DNA from: Lachnospiraceae bacterium
Lineage (GTDB): Bacteria > Bacillota > Clostridia > Lachnospirales > Lachnospiraceae
Reading direction: 5' to 3'
Length of the DNA stretch: 44,754 bases
Assembly: GCA_017399445.1 (NCBI GenBank)
Contig: JAFQCM010000116.1
Coordinates: forward strand, 1 to 44,754
The position numbers were made by a program, and so were the translations under genes. This document shows, piece after piece, positions 23,732-34,200 of this stretch. Positions within the stretch are counted from its first letter, which is position 1; every line of letters begins with the position of its first letter. Under the pieces are notes generated by a model that ran no database searches, was not told the DNA's origin, and worked only from the letters and a program-made list of their open reading frames with translations.

Positions 23732-26074
23732 ATGAAAATAAATAAGAAAGAAAGGAAAAAACAAAATAATACAGGCTCTGCTATTGTGCTGGTAATTGTA
23801 ATAATGGCTTTAATGGGAATAATGGTTACTACTATATTATATATGTGTTTAGCCAACTTCCATATGAAAGCAAATGATTTAAATTCTAAAAATAACTTTT
23901 ATACAGCAGAAACTGTGTTAGATGAAATCAAAGTAGGTTTGCAGGGCGAGGCATCAGCAGCTACGGATATTGCATATATGACTGTAATTCAAAATTATGA
24001 TGCATATTCTATGGATGCAGATGCAAGACACGCAGAATTTACATATCAGTATGTAGATCGAATTAGAAAAACTTTGCAGTTAGGAAATGATGATCAGAAA
24101 TATGATCTTGATAAGCTGAAATCTTATGTAAAAGAGGTGGCATTTGCTGACCCAGCCACTGGAGTAGGAGCAGAAATTTCAATTGTAGATGCAGATAATA
24201 ATAATACTACACAAGATAATCATATGGTTGCATATACTAGTGCATTGGTATTGAAAAATCTTCAGGTAAAGTATAAAGATAACAAAGGTTATGTTTCTAT
24301 TATTACTACAGACCTTAGAATTGGAATTCCGGATATTTCTTTTGAATCCAGTTTGAAAATTCCGGAAATTATTAATTATAGCTTGATTGCCAACGAACAG
24401 TTAATTGCAAATAATGGTGGAACTACGATTAGTGGTTGTGTTTATGCAGGACCAGATGGAATTTTGGCAAAAGATAGCAGAGGATTTCGTTTTCAGGATT
24501 CTGATATTATCATTACTCCAAACACTGTAACAGCAGAAAAGAATGGTAAAATCACTGTAGGAGAAGATTCTAATCTTTGGGCAAGAAATGCAGTAGTAGA
24601 TAGTGCATCATTAAGCATGTTAGGAAATACATATATTCAGGATGATACTACCGTAAAGGGTACTGCCAGTACTTTAAATATTAGTGGAAAATATATGGGA
24701 TTTGGTACCGAAACAACAAAAGCTGAAAACAGTAGTTCAATAGTTATTAATGGTATAAAGTCAAAGATAGATATGTCAAAGATAAAACGCATATTGCTTC
24801 CGGGAAATACTTATATTGCTTCTGGTTATGATACTGTAACAGCGGCAGACGGTACAATATTAAATAATAAAGACAAGATGTTAGGAGAGTCTTTAACAGC
24901 AAAAGCATCTCAGATTGCGTATTTAGTACCATCGGAATGTATTGGTTGGAAAAAGAAAGAAAGTGGCAATAGTTATGAGTGTGTATTAGGTACAAACCCA
25001 GTATTATATTCTAAGTATAAGGAATTTAACCCAACTTTTGCGGACCTTTCAGGAAATGATACAACATTAAGCCCTTTACCGGAATTAATAGAAGTGGATT
25101 TCAGTAAAGCAGGAGTGAACTATAAAGAAAAATACGGGGCAAGTTATGAAACAGTTTTTGTGCCTTCTGATGATAGTAATGATACTTTAATTTACTATTA
25201 TTTGAAGTTTGCTTCTCAGGAAAATGCAGCTAAATTCTTCCGTGATTATTTTGAGGAAAACCAAGAGAATATTGCAAAATATTTAGATATCTATGTAGAT
25301 ACTTTAAATGTTGGCGATGCTGAGAAAATTAATGTAGCAGGTAACTTGTTAAGACAGGTGGAAAAGATTACAAATGAAGACGGAACAACTACAGGAAAAT
25401 ATGAGTTAGTAAGTGAAACTAAATCTGTAGATACAGCAGCAGGTGTTGATTATTCCAGTGAAATATCTGTTTATGAAAGTGTATTTAAGGGACTTTCCAC
25501 AAAGTTGGTTAAGGATGCGTCCACATTGACTACAGAAGAGAGTGACAATGTTGCATTTGACCCAGCTGCAACACCAACAGGAATACCAGCTGATTATAAG
25601 GGAATCTTCTATAATATTATTGATGTAGATCTTTTGGAAAAAGTGGCAAATGCTAATGGAGGAAAAGTAGAATTTGTAAATCCGGATGCCAATGTAAAAG
25701 CTATTATAACCAATAATGATTATGAAATTAATGAAGAAACTCCGAACACTACTTCTTTGGTTGTGACCACAGGTAATGTAAAAGTAAACAGAGCGTTTGA
25801 AGGAACTATTATTGCAGGTGGAACAATTCAGATCAATTATGGAACAAACAGTACAGCAGTGGATGTGGGATATGACAAAGATTCTGTAAGAAAGGTTTTA
25901 AATATCACCAATAATTTACCTGTACAGGGTGCAATGGTAGCACAGGATGTTACAGTTATGGATTTCTTTATTGATGGAATGTCTCTTGCAACAAGTAAAT
26001 CAGAGGATGATACTGAAACAGACGAAATTGTCATTGAAGACCTGGTTACATATGAAAACTGGAGTAAAGAGTAA
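23732..26074 (+). CDS. Very large PilX/GspK-like minor pilin
   Basis: A 780-residue protein starting 12 nt after the previous stop. A basic leader ends in Gly15, followed by SAIVLVIVIMALMGIMVTTI, a pilin-like hydrophobic helix, but position 5 of the putative mature form is Leu, not Glu. Loss of Glu5 is a hallmark of GspK, the tip-capping pseudopilin, and PilX N-termini look similar. The segment after the helix (YMCLANFHMKANDLNSKNNF, YTAETVLDEI) matches the NxFYxAEaaldea pattern of PilX-type proteins. The long ectodomain has hydrophobic beta-rich stretches, including VINGIKSKID and GTIIAGGTIQINYG, suggesting beta-helix-like parts. Whether the prepilin peptidase cleaves it is not decidable here. 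Confidence 0.8.
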   Translation: MKINKKERKKQNNTGSAIVLVIVIMALMGIMVTTILYMCLANFHMKANDLNSKNNFYTAETVLDEIKVGLQGEASAATDIAYMTVIQNYDAYSMDADARHAEFTYQYVDRIRKTLQLGNDDQKYDLDKLKSYVKEVAFADPATGVGAEISIVDADNNNTTQDNHMVAYTSALVLKNLQVKYKDNKGYVSIITTDLRIGIPDISFESSLKIPEIINYSLIANEQLIANNGGTTISGCVYAGPDGILAKDSRGFRFQDSDIIITPNTVTAEKNGKITVGEDSNLWARNAVVDSASLSMLGNTYIQDDTTVKGTASTLNISGKYMGFGTETTKAENSSSIVINGIKSKIDMSKIKRILLPGNTYIASGYDTVTAADGTILNNKDKMLGESLTAKASQIAYLVPSECIGWKKKESGNSYECVLGTNPVLYSKYKEFNPTFADLSGNDTTLSPLPELIEVDFSKAGVNYKEKYGASYETVFVPSDDSNDTLIYYYLKFASQENAAKFFRDYFEENQENIAKYLDIYVDTLNVGDAEKINVAGNLLRQVEKITNEDGTTTGKYELVSETKSVDTAAGVDYSSEISVYESVFKGLSTKLVKDASTLTTEESDNVAFDPAATPTGIPADYKGIFYNIIDVDLLEKVANANGGKVEFVNPDANVKAIITNNDYEINEETPNTTSLVVTTGNVKVNRAFEGTIIAGGTIQINYGTNSTAVDVGYDKDSVRKVLNITNNLPVQGAMVAQDVTVMDFFIDGMSLATSKSEDDTETDEIVIEDLVTYENWSKE

Positions 26075-26086
26075 AGGAGTGAGGGT

Positions 26087-26593
26087 ATGAAGAATAATAA
26101 AGGATTTTCTTTAGTGGAACTTATTATTGTAATTGCTATTATAAGTATACTTACTGGAGTTTCCTTTGTAGGCTTAAGTTATTTGTATAGTACAAATGTT
26201 AAGAGTACTGTTCAAAAATTAGATTCCTCACTTCAAAAAGTACAAAGTTATACAACTGCAAAATCCAATGGTGGAAGAGATGTTGGATTAGTAATTAAAA
26301 AGAAAAGTGATGGTTTCTATGTGGAATATAAAGGAATTGCGGGACAAGAAGATGCTAAGATTGGTGGGCAGAACTTAACATTTAAGTATTATGTAGGTGG
26401 AACTGCTACCAGTATTGATAGTACCCACTCCTTAGAACTTAATTTTGACCGTTCTACAGGGGGACTGCTTCCTTTAACAAATAATGGAAGTGATTACTGT
26501 GAGAAAATTGAGGTATCACTAAACGGAGCAAATAAATACACAATTACCCTTAGTAAAGTGACAGGAAGAACAGAAATTTCCTTTTTTGATTAA
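26087..26593 (+). CDS. Minor pilin, GspH/FimT type
   Basis: A 168-residue prepilin with a short leader ending in Gly6, then FSLVELIIVIAIISIL with Glu5 of the mature form. The region after the helix (SVQKL-type amphipathic turn, then beta-rich YVEYKG, LTFKYYV, LELNFDR and TGGLLP, KIEVS, KYTITLS, TGRTEIS) has the order of beta strands and the GGxxP turn typical of GspH/FimT/FimU C-terminal domains. It sits between the PilX-like and PilW-like genes with 12- and 18-nt gaps. In related systems this subunit links the tip complex to the major pilin. Confidence 0.85.
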   Translation: MKNNKGFSLVELIIVIAIISILTGVSFVGLSYLYSTNVKSTVQKLDSSLQKVQSYTTAKSNGGRDVGLVIKKKSDGFYVEYKGIAGQEDAKIGGQNLTFKYYVGGTATSIDSTHSLELNFDRSTGGLLPLTNNGSDYCEKIEVSLNGANKYTITLSKVTGRTEISFFD

Positions 26594-26611
26594 TAAGGGA
26601 GGAAGAAATAT

Positions 26612-28276
26612 ATGAAAATAAAGTTAAGACGTATAAATAATAATAAAGGATTGAGCTTAATAGAGCTGATAATTTCTGTTGCGATTATGAGTATAGTATT
26701 TGCCACAGTAATGACCTTCCTGGTAACAGGAATTAAAATGTATGGTAATTCCAATACCGAAATCCGTTTACAGGAATCGGTGCAGCTTACATTAAGCAAT
26801 ATTGAAAACAGAATTATTGATGCACAGCTGGGAGTTCGTTGTGATGATGATGGGTCGAAAGTGGTGTTGACTATATACAACAATGATTCTAGAGAATACA
26901 TCATATGGGACAAGGCAGCAGAAACACTTAGCTATGCAACTTCTGCCAAGGATGTGGAATTAGCAGATTTTACTGGGGCAGAGGTGATTGCAAAACATAT
27001 AGATGATTTTAATGCAGTAGCAAAAGGTACCGGTGAAGATACAAAGGTAGATATTTTAGTAAAAATGAACCAGGATGACAGAAGTCTTGCTTCCAATAAA
27101 GTAGTTTCGTTCCGTAATGATATTGTGGCAAATGCTACTTCAGATGAAGTATACAATGGGACAGCTCATCAAGTTAGTACAGCAGTTGACTTGGCTATAA
27201 CACCAAGTAGTACCTATGCATTACCAGGTGGAACCTGTAGTTTTAAGGCAAGGGTAAGTGGTGTGGGTCATCCTTCTCAAATGGTAAACTGGTCTTTGGA
27301 AAATGCACCAGAAGGAGTAACCATTGACGAGAATGGTACTGTTAGAATTCCAACAGGGATTACAGCCGATTCCATTAAAGTAAATGCTAAGGCAGTTGCT
27401 GATCAAAATGTTGTGGGTAGTGCAACTATTTTGATTTCTAATATTACTGGTATTACTTTAACGAAAGAAGGAAGTAAGGTATATGCAGGAACTATGGTTA
27501 AAGTAAATGCTCAAGTACAAGGGACCAATTTAAGCAGTGAAATGCAAAAGGTAAAATTTAGTGTGCCAGATGGACAGCAGGGTGTAAGTCTCTATAGTGA
27601 TAGTGGTATTTTTGGGTTAAATCAGTCTGTAAAAGGAAAGACAGTTACCGTTCGTGCAACGTCAGCAGCTAACCCTGCAATATTCAAGGATCTTACTTTT
27701 ACAGTAGAAAATACATCTATTCAGGATGTAGAAGCAAAAGCTGTTACTGCAAACCGTAATGATACAACAGAATTGCTGACTAGTATTGTAAGTGAAAACT
27801 TAGCCGAGGCAGAACTTAGGATTAGTTGGAGCATTGCAGATTATGGCGGCTTGGATAGCAGTAAAGTATCTGTTGGGGTAGCTAATGGGATGCTTACAGT
27901 AGCAAAAGATATTAATTATGAGAAATCTTATACAGTACTAGTAAAGGCAGCTATTACTGCGGATAGACTTTCTACTCCGGCAGAAAAGTTAATTGCTGTA
28001 ACAATACCAGCAGTTTCTGTTAAATTTATCAGCAATAATGTAAGTATATCGAAAAATGGTTCTGTAACCATACCTTATGAAGTAACAGGATTAAAAGCAG
28101 AACCTTCAGATATTTATGCTACAACAAACCCATCTATAAAAAATAGTATTATTTATGTAGCAGAGGATGGTATTAAATTAAGTATTGGTAATAATGTAAA
28201 GTCAAACAAAATTGATGTGATTGCTACTTTTAGAGGAACTAATACTTCAGAAACCATAACAGTAGATGTAAAGTAA
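26612..28276 (+). CDS. Minor pilin of PilW/GspJ type fused to Ig-like repeats
   Basis: A 554-residue prepilin-like protein. The basic leader ends in Gly13 followed by LSLIELIISVAIMSIVF with Glu5. Residues about 37-165 resemble the PilW/GspJ head (IRLQESVQLTLSNIENRII, REYIIWDKA, ETLSYA). From about residue 190 to the end come roughly four Ig-like beta domains of about 90 residues (VDLAITPSSTYALPGG, NITGITLTKEGSKVYAG, SISKNGSVTIPYEV), a bacterial Ig pattern. PilW and GspJ normally end after the head, so this is a minor pilin carrying an extended stalk. It is immediately before the giant secreted protein gene (17-nt gap). Confidence 0.83.
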   Translation: MKIKLRRINNNKGLSLIELIISVAIMSIVFATVMTFLVTGIKMYGNSNTEIRLQESVQLTLSNIENRIIDAQLGVRCDDDGSKVVLTIYNNDSREYIIWDKAAETLSYATSAKDVELADFTGAEVIAKHIDDFNAVAKGTGEDTKVDILVKMNQDDRSLASNKVVSFRNDIVANATSDEVYNGTAHQVSTAVDLAITPSSTYALPGGTCSFKARVSGVGHPSQMVNWSLENAPEGVTIDENGTVRIPTGITADSIKVNAKAVADQNVVGSATILISNITGITLTKEGSKVYAGTMVKVNAQVQGTNLSSEMQKVKFSVPDGQQGVSLYSDSGIFGLNQSVKGKTVTVRATSAANPAIFKDLTFTVENTSIQDVEAKAVTANRNDTTELLTSIVSENLAEAELRISWSIADYGGLDSSKVSVGVANGMLTVAKDINYEKSYTVLVKAAITADRLSTPAEKLIAVTIPAVSVKFISNNVSISKNGSVTIPYEVTGLKAEPSDIYATTNPSIKNSIIYVAEDGIKLSIGNNVKSNKIDVIATFRGTNTSETITVDVK

Positions 28277-28293
28277 GTGGCAGGAGGTAAAAA

Positions 28294-31200
28294 ATGAAGA
28301 GAAATAAAATGAATAAAAGCAAAAGAACTCCTCTGCGAGTGATTGCAGCCTCTTTGCTGGCCATTGTAATTATAGTAAATTTAGTGAACTCTACATTACA
28401 GAATGTGGAAGCTAAGGGGATGTTCCAGGCCGTTGAAAATAGAGCAAATGAATCTATGAATGGTTCTGAAATTAGAATACTTGAAATATTGCCTGATAGT
28501 AGTAGTTTAAGTATGCTTGGTATGTTAATTTCTGGACAGGAACCTTTTAAGGATGATATAGCAGAGTATTCCGATGAAGAAATTAAGGTGTTTGCAGAAA
28601 TGTTAAGCAAATACGGAATTATCAATATGGACTCTGCTTCCAGTTTTATGTATCCACTGACTTATTATAAGCCAGGTGATGATGAGAAAATATATAGTAA
28701 TGTGCCGGTATTACCAGAGGAACAAAAAGGATATGGACTAATTGATACAGAATTAGTAAAGGGTTATTTTCAGGAAGTAAGTGATAGCGAATTGGATAGT
28801 GAGGTTGTATATTATCAGGAGATTATTATAACGGCAACTCCAACGCCACTTCCAACAGTTGAGGTGACAGTAACCCCAACAGTTGAGGTAACAGTAACTC
28901 CAGCAGTTGAGGCGACAGTAACTCCAACAGTTGAGGTAACAGTAACTCCAACACCAGAGACAACAGATAATCCGGAACCAACAGTAACTCCGACAGTTGA
29001 ATTGACTCCAACTGAGGAAATAGAGGTAACAGTAACCCCAACACCAGAGCCTGAACAGTCAGGAGAAGTTGTTGAGGAAGTAGAAAGTACACCTACACCA
29101 ATATCACCGGAAGAAGAAAGTGTTACTCCGGAACCAACAGAGGAAGGAGAGGTTGTACCAGAAGAAAATGCATCTGTTGATGTGCGCGAAAAAGTAATGG
29201 TGGAAACCAATGGGGAAAGCGCACATGAAAAGAGTGAAGTTGTAAATGCAGAAGTCGATACAGCGGCAGAAGCACCTACAGAAGTTCCAACAGCTAATGA
29301 AGAAAGTGAAGTTACAAATGTTCCAGTGACGAACACAGAAGGAATTGAAGCAACAGTAAATCCAGAACCAGGAGAAGGAACTGAAGCAACAGTAACTCCG
29401 GAACCGGGAGAAGGAACTGAAGCAACAGTAACTCCGGAACCAACAGAAGGAATTGAAGCAACAGTAACTCCGGAACCAACAGGAGGAATCGAAGCAACTG
29501 CTACTCCGGAACCCACCGAAGAACCACAGATTACAGAAGGTCCGGTAGTACCAGAGACAGCTCCGTCAGAAGTATATTTTGTAGATGACAGTGGAAATAT
29601 TGTATATTTACGATATGATAAAAATGGAGTAAATAGTACTACGGAAGAAGGCAGATTTTTCCGTTTTATAGCTCAGGAAGTAGATGTGGAACAGCCGGAA
29701 GGTACAATGGAAGGTTATGGATATCGTTTTGTTTTTGGTTCTAAAGCAGAAATCAGAAATAATGATTTATTTAAGAAATTTGTTTTAGGAATTACAGATG
29801 AAGTGAAACTCCAAAGTGCCCAAATTAATTTGACAACTGCTTCTGTAGAAACATTGGCTTCTGTAAATTTAGAAGACTATGATTTGGTTTATATTGCACA
29901 GCCAGTGTTATGGAAAGATGCGGTTACAGGCGAGTTTAGGGAATATGAGTATGCTAACCCGGATCTTACAGATGAAGAGAGAAAAGCATATTTTTCGCCT
30001 TGGGTTACTATGAATGGAACAAATGCGGATGTAGAAACAGTAGCGAAAAAGCTATTAGAAGGTGCAGTAGATGAAACTGACCCTGCAAAACTGATGATAG
30101 ATACTTCTATTCTAGAAGAATATGAAAGAGCTTTAACTTTGTATGAAACAGCAGCAGGAGCTTTGGATGGTACAACAGCTGGTGATCTTGCAAATTCTGA
30201 TGTAGAAAAGATCTTGAATAATGGTATTTATAAAGCAATTATCATACTTGCTCAGACAGATTTTGCCAGTCAAATTGTTTCATTGTGTGAAGCATCTACT
30301 TCAAGCGATGAAACTACTAGTTATACAATAAGTGATACCAAGTGGAATGAAGATAGTTTAAGTGAAACTTTAAGAAGTAACTTATACAATGAAGATATGA
30401 GTGAGCTAATACTTACTAATTCAGGACACTTTGTAAACAAAAATGTTTATTTCTATAGACATATAAAGGATAATTACACAAAAGTTTTGTGTGATGAAAA
30501 TGTGTATTCTCTAATAAATGGTGATTTCAGAAGTATCTTTGATAAGAAAATTTTATCTATTGCTTTTGCAGATGTAGTTTCTGCAATTGATGCAGAAAAC
30601 GAAAGAAATACCTTCTTAGAAAGTACCAGAGAAAAAATTGATGCAGAAAATATTTCTTCGGATATGGTAATTCAGTATTTATTGAATTATACAGGAGAAT
30701 CTATTGTAATCAAAAAGAACACAATATCTGTTCTTGAGATTGAACCATGTGCAGATTTCTCTTGTGATTACCAGAAAAATTCGGATGGAACATATAAATA
30801 TGATTCTGCTGGCAATAAAATGCAGTCAGAAGGGCAGAGGGCATTTATTGAAAAATGGGTGAATTATTTTTCTACATCTGACAGATATCAGGATGTTACA
30901 TTTACTTGTATGTCTATGCAGGAATTCATTGGTAAGAATGAAGACCTGAATGCTACCTATGACTTGATTTATATTGGAGCTAATATTGGACAGTTCCAGA
31001 CCGTAGGGAATGATGGAAAAACCAGAAGATTTAATGATACATCTATGAATGGATTGATTTATACTCACATAGGAGATACCACTGGTAAAAAGGTAACAGT
31101 TGGTAATGGTTTTGGATTATTGGATACAGACTATACTAGTAATAGTAGAATAAGTTATAATTCTAACAGAAATACTACTATGAGAACTACGGGAAATGAT

Positions 31201-34200
31201 TTAACTACATATAAAAAGAGAGATTTATTGAATTTCCTAAATTCCGGTTATCCTGTGATTGTTGCAAAAGAGTTGTTTAAGTTTGGACAAGCATCAACTT
31301 CTTCTAGTAGCAATATTCCGGTTGCCATTAATGCTGCGGGTGCAAGTGTTGGTGTTTCTAATACTTCTACTACTAGAACAGTGTATATTAAGAAACCGAA
31401 AGAATGGACAGGATGGGATAATATTTATGTGCATTGTTGGAGCAATGGTGGAAGTACAGGAACTACCTATCCTGGTACCAAAGTTACATATATCGATGAA
31501 GCAGATGGATATTACAGATACAAGATATCTGTACCGAAAAAGTATGATACTATTATTATAAATAATGGCGGCAATACAACTGGAAATAAAACGGAAAATA
31601 TTACCCTTGGTGACAAAGACTCATATGTTATTACCTTGGGGTATAAACAAAGTTTTGAAGTGACAGAAGGATATTTATCTTCTTCTGGAGGTGCAACAGT
31701 AGATAACTCTACTTATTTATATCAGTTACTGAAAATAGCAACAGCCAACAAGGGCAGTGTAGATGTAAACAGCATTGAAAGAACAACACTTAATTATGAT
31801 AGTGCATTAAGCAATATCGAATTTAACTGGGAAGACAGAACTTTTGAAAATCTTTTAACTGATGGAATGTCAGATGCAGAAGCACACAAAACATCACCGC
31901 AGTTCTTAAATGAAACAAAAGTGTTCTTAAATTTGACCAACAAGCCAAAGGACTATAGCTACACTACACAAAGTACTACAGGTAAACCAATTAATGAAGA
32001 TGAAATCACATATTTAGATCCATTAGATGGAAGATATTACTTAAATTATGAATTTTCTATTTCATCTTTAGCTGGTACTTTAAGTACCAATGAATATGAT
32101 TGTAAACTGTTTGTAGATGCTAACTTTGACGGGAAGTTTTCAGAAAACTCAGAAGAACTGGATTCTTTGGTTATTAAGGAAGCTTCTACAGGGGCTGTGA
32201 TAGCAAAAGAAGATGGTTCTGCAACCTATAGATTAAAAGAAAATACAGCATATACCATTAGTAGAAAGTTACCAAAAGATTTTGATGGTTGTATTAACTG
32301 GAAATTACAAGTATCGCAGGTTGGAAATTCGGATATTTTAGCTGCACAGACAGGATATTGTGCAATTCCTGTAACACCTAGAAAGCAGGATGGTTCTGAA
32401 GATACAGAAAATTCAAAACAGCAAATTAAAATTTTGCAGCTTACTAGTGGTAATTCCACAGAAGAACAATCAACCAGAACTACTTATAACGGTACTCATG
32501 TAAATTTAGAGAAGCGTTTAAAAAATAATGATAATAGTGCATGGCATAATTTGTTATCAGAGATTCCGGACTTTGAATTAGATATTAAGACAATGAGTGC
32601 AGTAGAATATGCAAATAATTGTGTTGTATATGACAATAGTTATAGCGGCGATATTGGTGGCTATGCAATTAATGAAGGTTATGACATGATTATTGTAGGA
32701 TTTATTGATGTATTTGCGGAAGTTGGATATGGAGAGAAGGCTTCTTATTCAATGGCAGAGTCTATTATTCAGTTTGGAAATACTGGAAGAAGTATTCTGT
32801 TTACTCATGATACTACAGCATGGAATGCGGATTATATGAAATGGGCACAGTTAGGTTCTGTAGATGGATATTGGGAACAGGCGGGCTGGTTAGCAGATGC
32901 AAAGAATAGTTCTGCATACTTTACAATAGCAATCAGAGACCTTTGTGGTAATGACCAGTATGGTGTAGTTACCCGTGAAGATGGTGTTACAGTGGATACT
33001 TCAAATTATCTTTCATACATTAATCAGTTTTTTGAAACACCAGCTTCTACTGGAAAGGAATACTCTAACACTAGTGCAGAATGGATGGAACTGGTAAATC
33101 TTGGAAAAGATATGGCATTTAAGCCAAACAGCAATCAGCAGCAAGTAGTAGGAGAAACTCAGGGAAGTACATATACGAACCTTAGAAGTTATAACTATAA
33201 GTTTAATGATAAAGATGTAAATGCAAATGATGCAAATTACTATGTGCAGTATATAAAAGATTTAATTCCGTCAAAGCGTAAAAATACAGACTTGTATGAT
33301 GCTTCAAAACCTACCAATGAAAAATTTAAAGTAGGTAAGGTAAATGTGGGTGCCATTACAGAATATCCATATGATTTACCAGATAGCTTTGATGTAGCAT
33401 CTACCCATGCGCAATATTGGACAGTAGATATTGAAAGTGATACAAACCAGGATGATGAAAGTGACTTGGTAGTATGGTATTGTATTAATGGTAGAAGTGT
33501 GAAAGGAAATAGTACTACAGCACCAATAGATGACTTCTATAAAAATACACCAAACGATGTACGTAACAATTACTATATCTACAACAAAGGAAACATCACA
33601 TATTCTGGTGCAGGACATTCTCCGATTTCAGACGAGAATGAAATTAAGTTGTTTATTAACACTATGATCGCAGCTTACAATGCTAAAATTAAAATACCTG
33701 AAGTAAGTATTGTAGAAAATGGTGAAACAGAAGCACCAGAGTTAGAAAATGTAATTATACCTTATGACAAGAGTGTAAGTAGTGCAGATGCAGATTTTGT
33801 TAACTTTGGAACAACTAATGCAAGTGGTCAAGTAGAGGGAACCATGAGAATTTACTTTAATGTATATGATGGTAACCTTGTGGCAAAACAGAAATACATT
33901 AAAGTAGATGAAATTTTTATTTCAGATGCAAATGGTAGTGAAAGTTACGCAGACCTGGATGGAACTGTAGTAACTGGAAAACGATATACAAGTAGTGTAC
34001 AGTTAAAGATATATGATGCTTCTGATGATTCAGAAACAGAATATGGAAAACTGAAAAGTGGACATACATATTACGTGAATGCACCAATGAGTGAAGTATT
34101 TAACAAAAATCAGTCAGTGAAGTTTTATGTAAAAATTCATACCATGATAGGTGAAGGTAATGGTATGATGGAATCAGCTCAGGCTTCAGATTCTATAACC

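Noticed and set aside
28815..29516. A long open frame on the minus strand over the Thr/Pro/Glu repeats, with a repetitive Val/Ser/Gly product
   Set aside because: The frame stays open only because the tandem repeat units contain no stop in that direction. There is no ribosome binding site or recognisable domain, and the plus-strand gene is clearly real.
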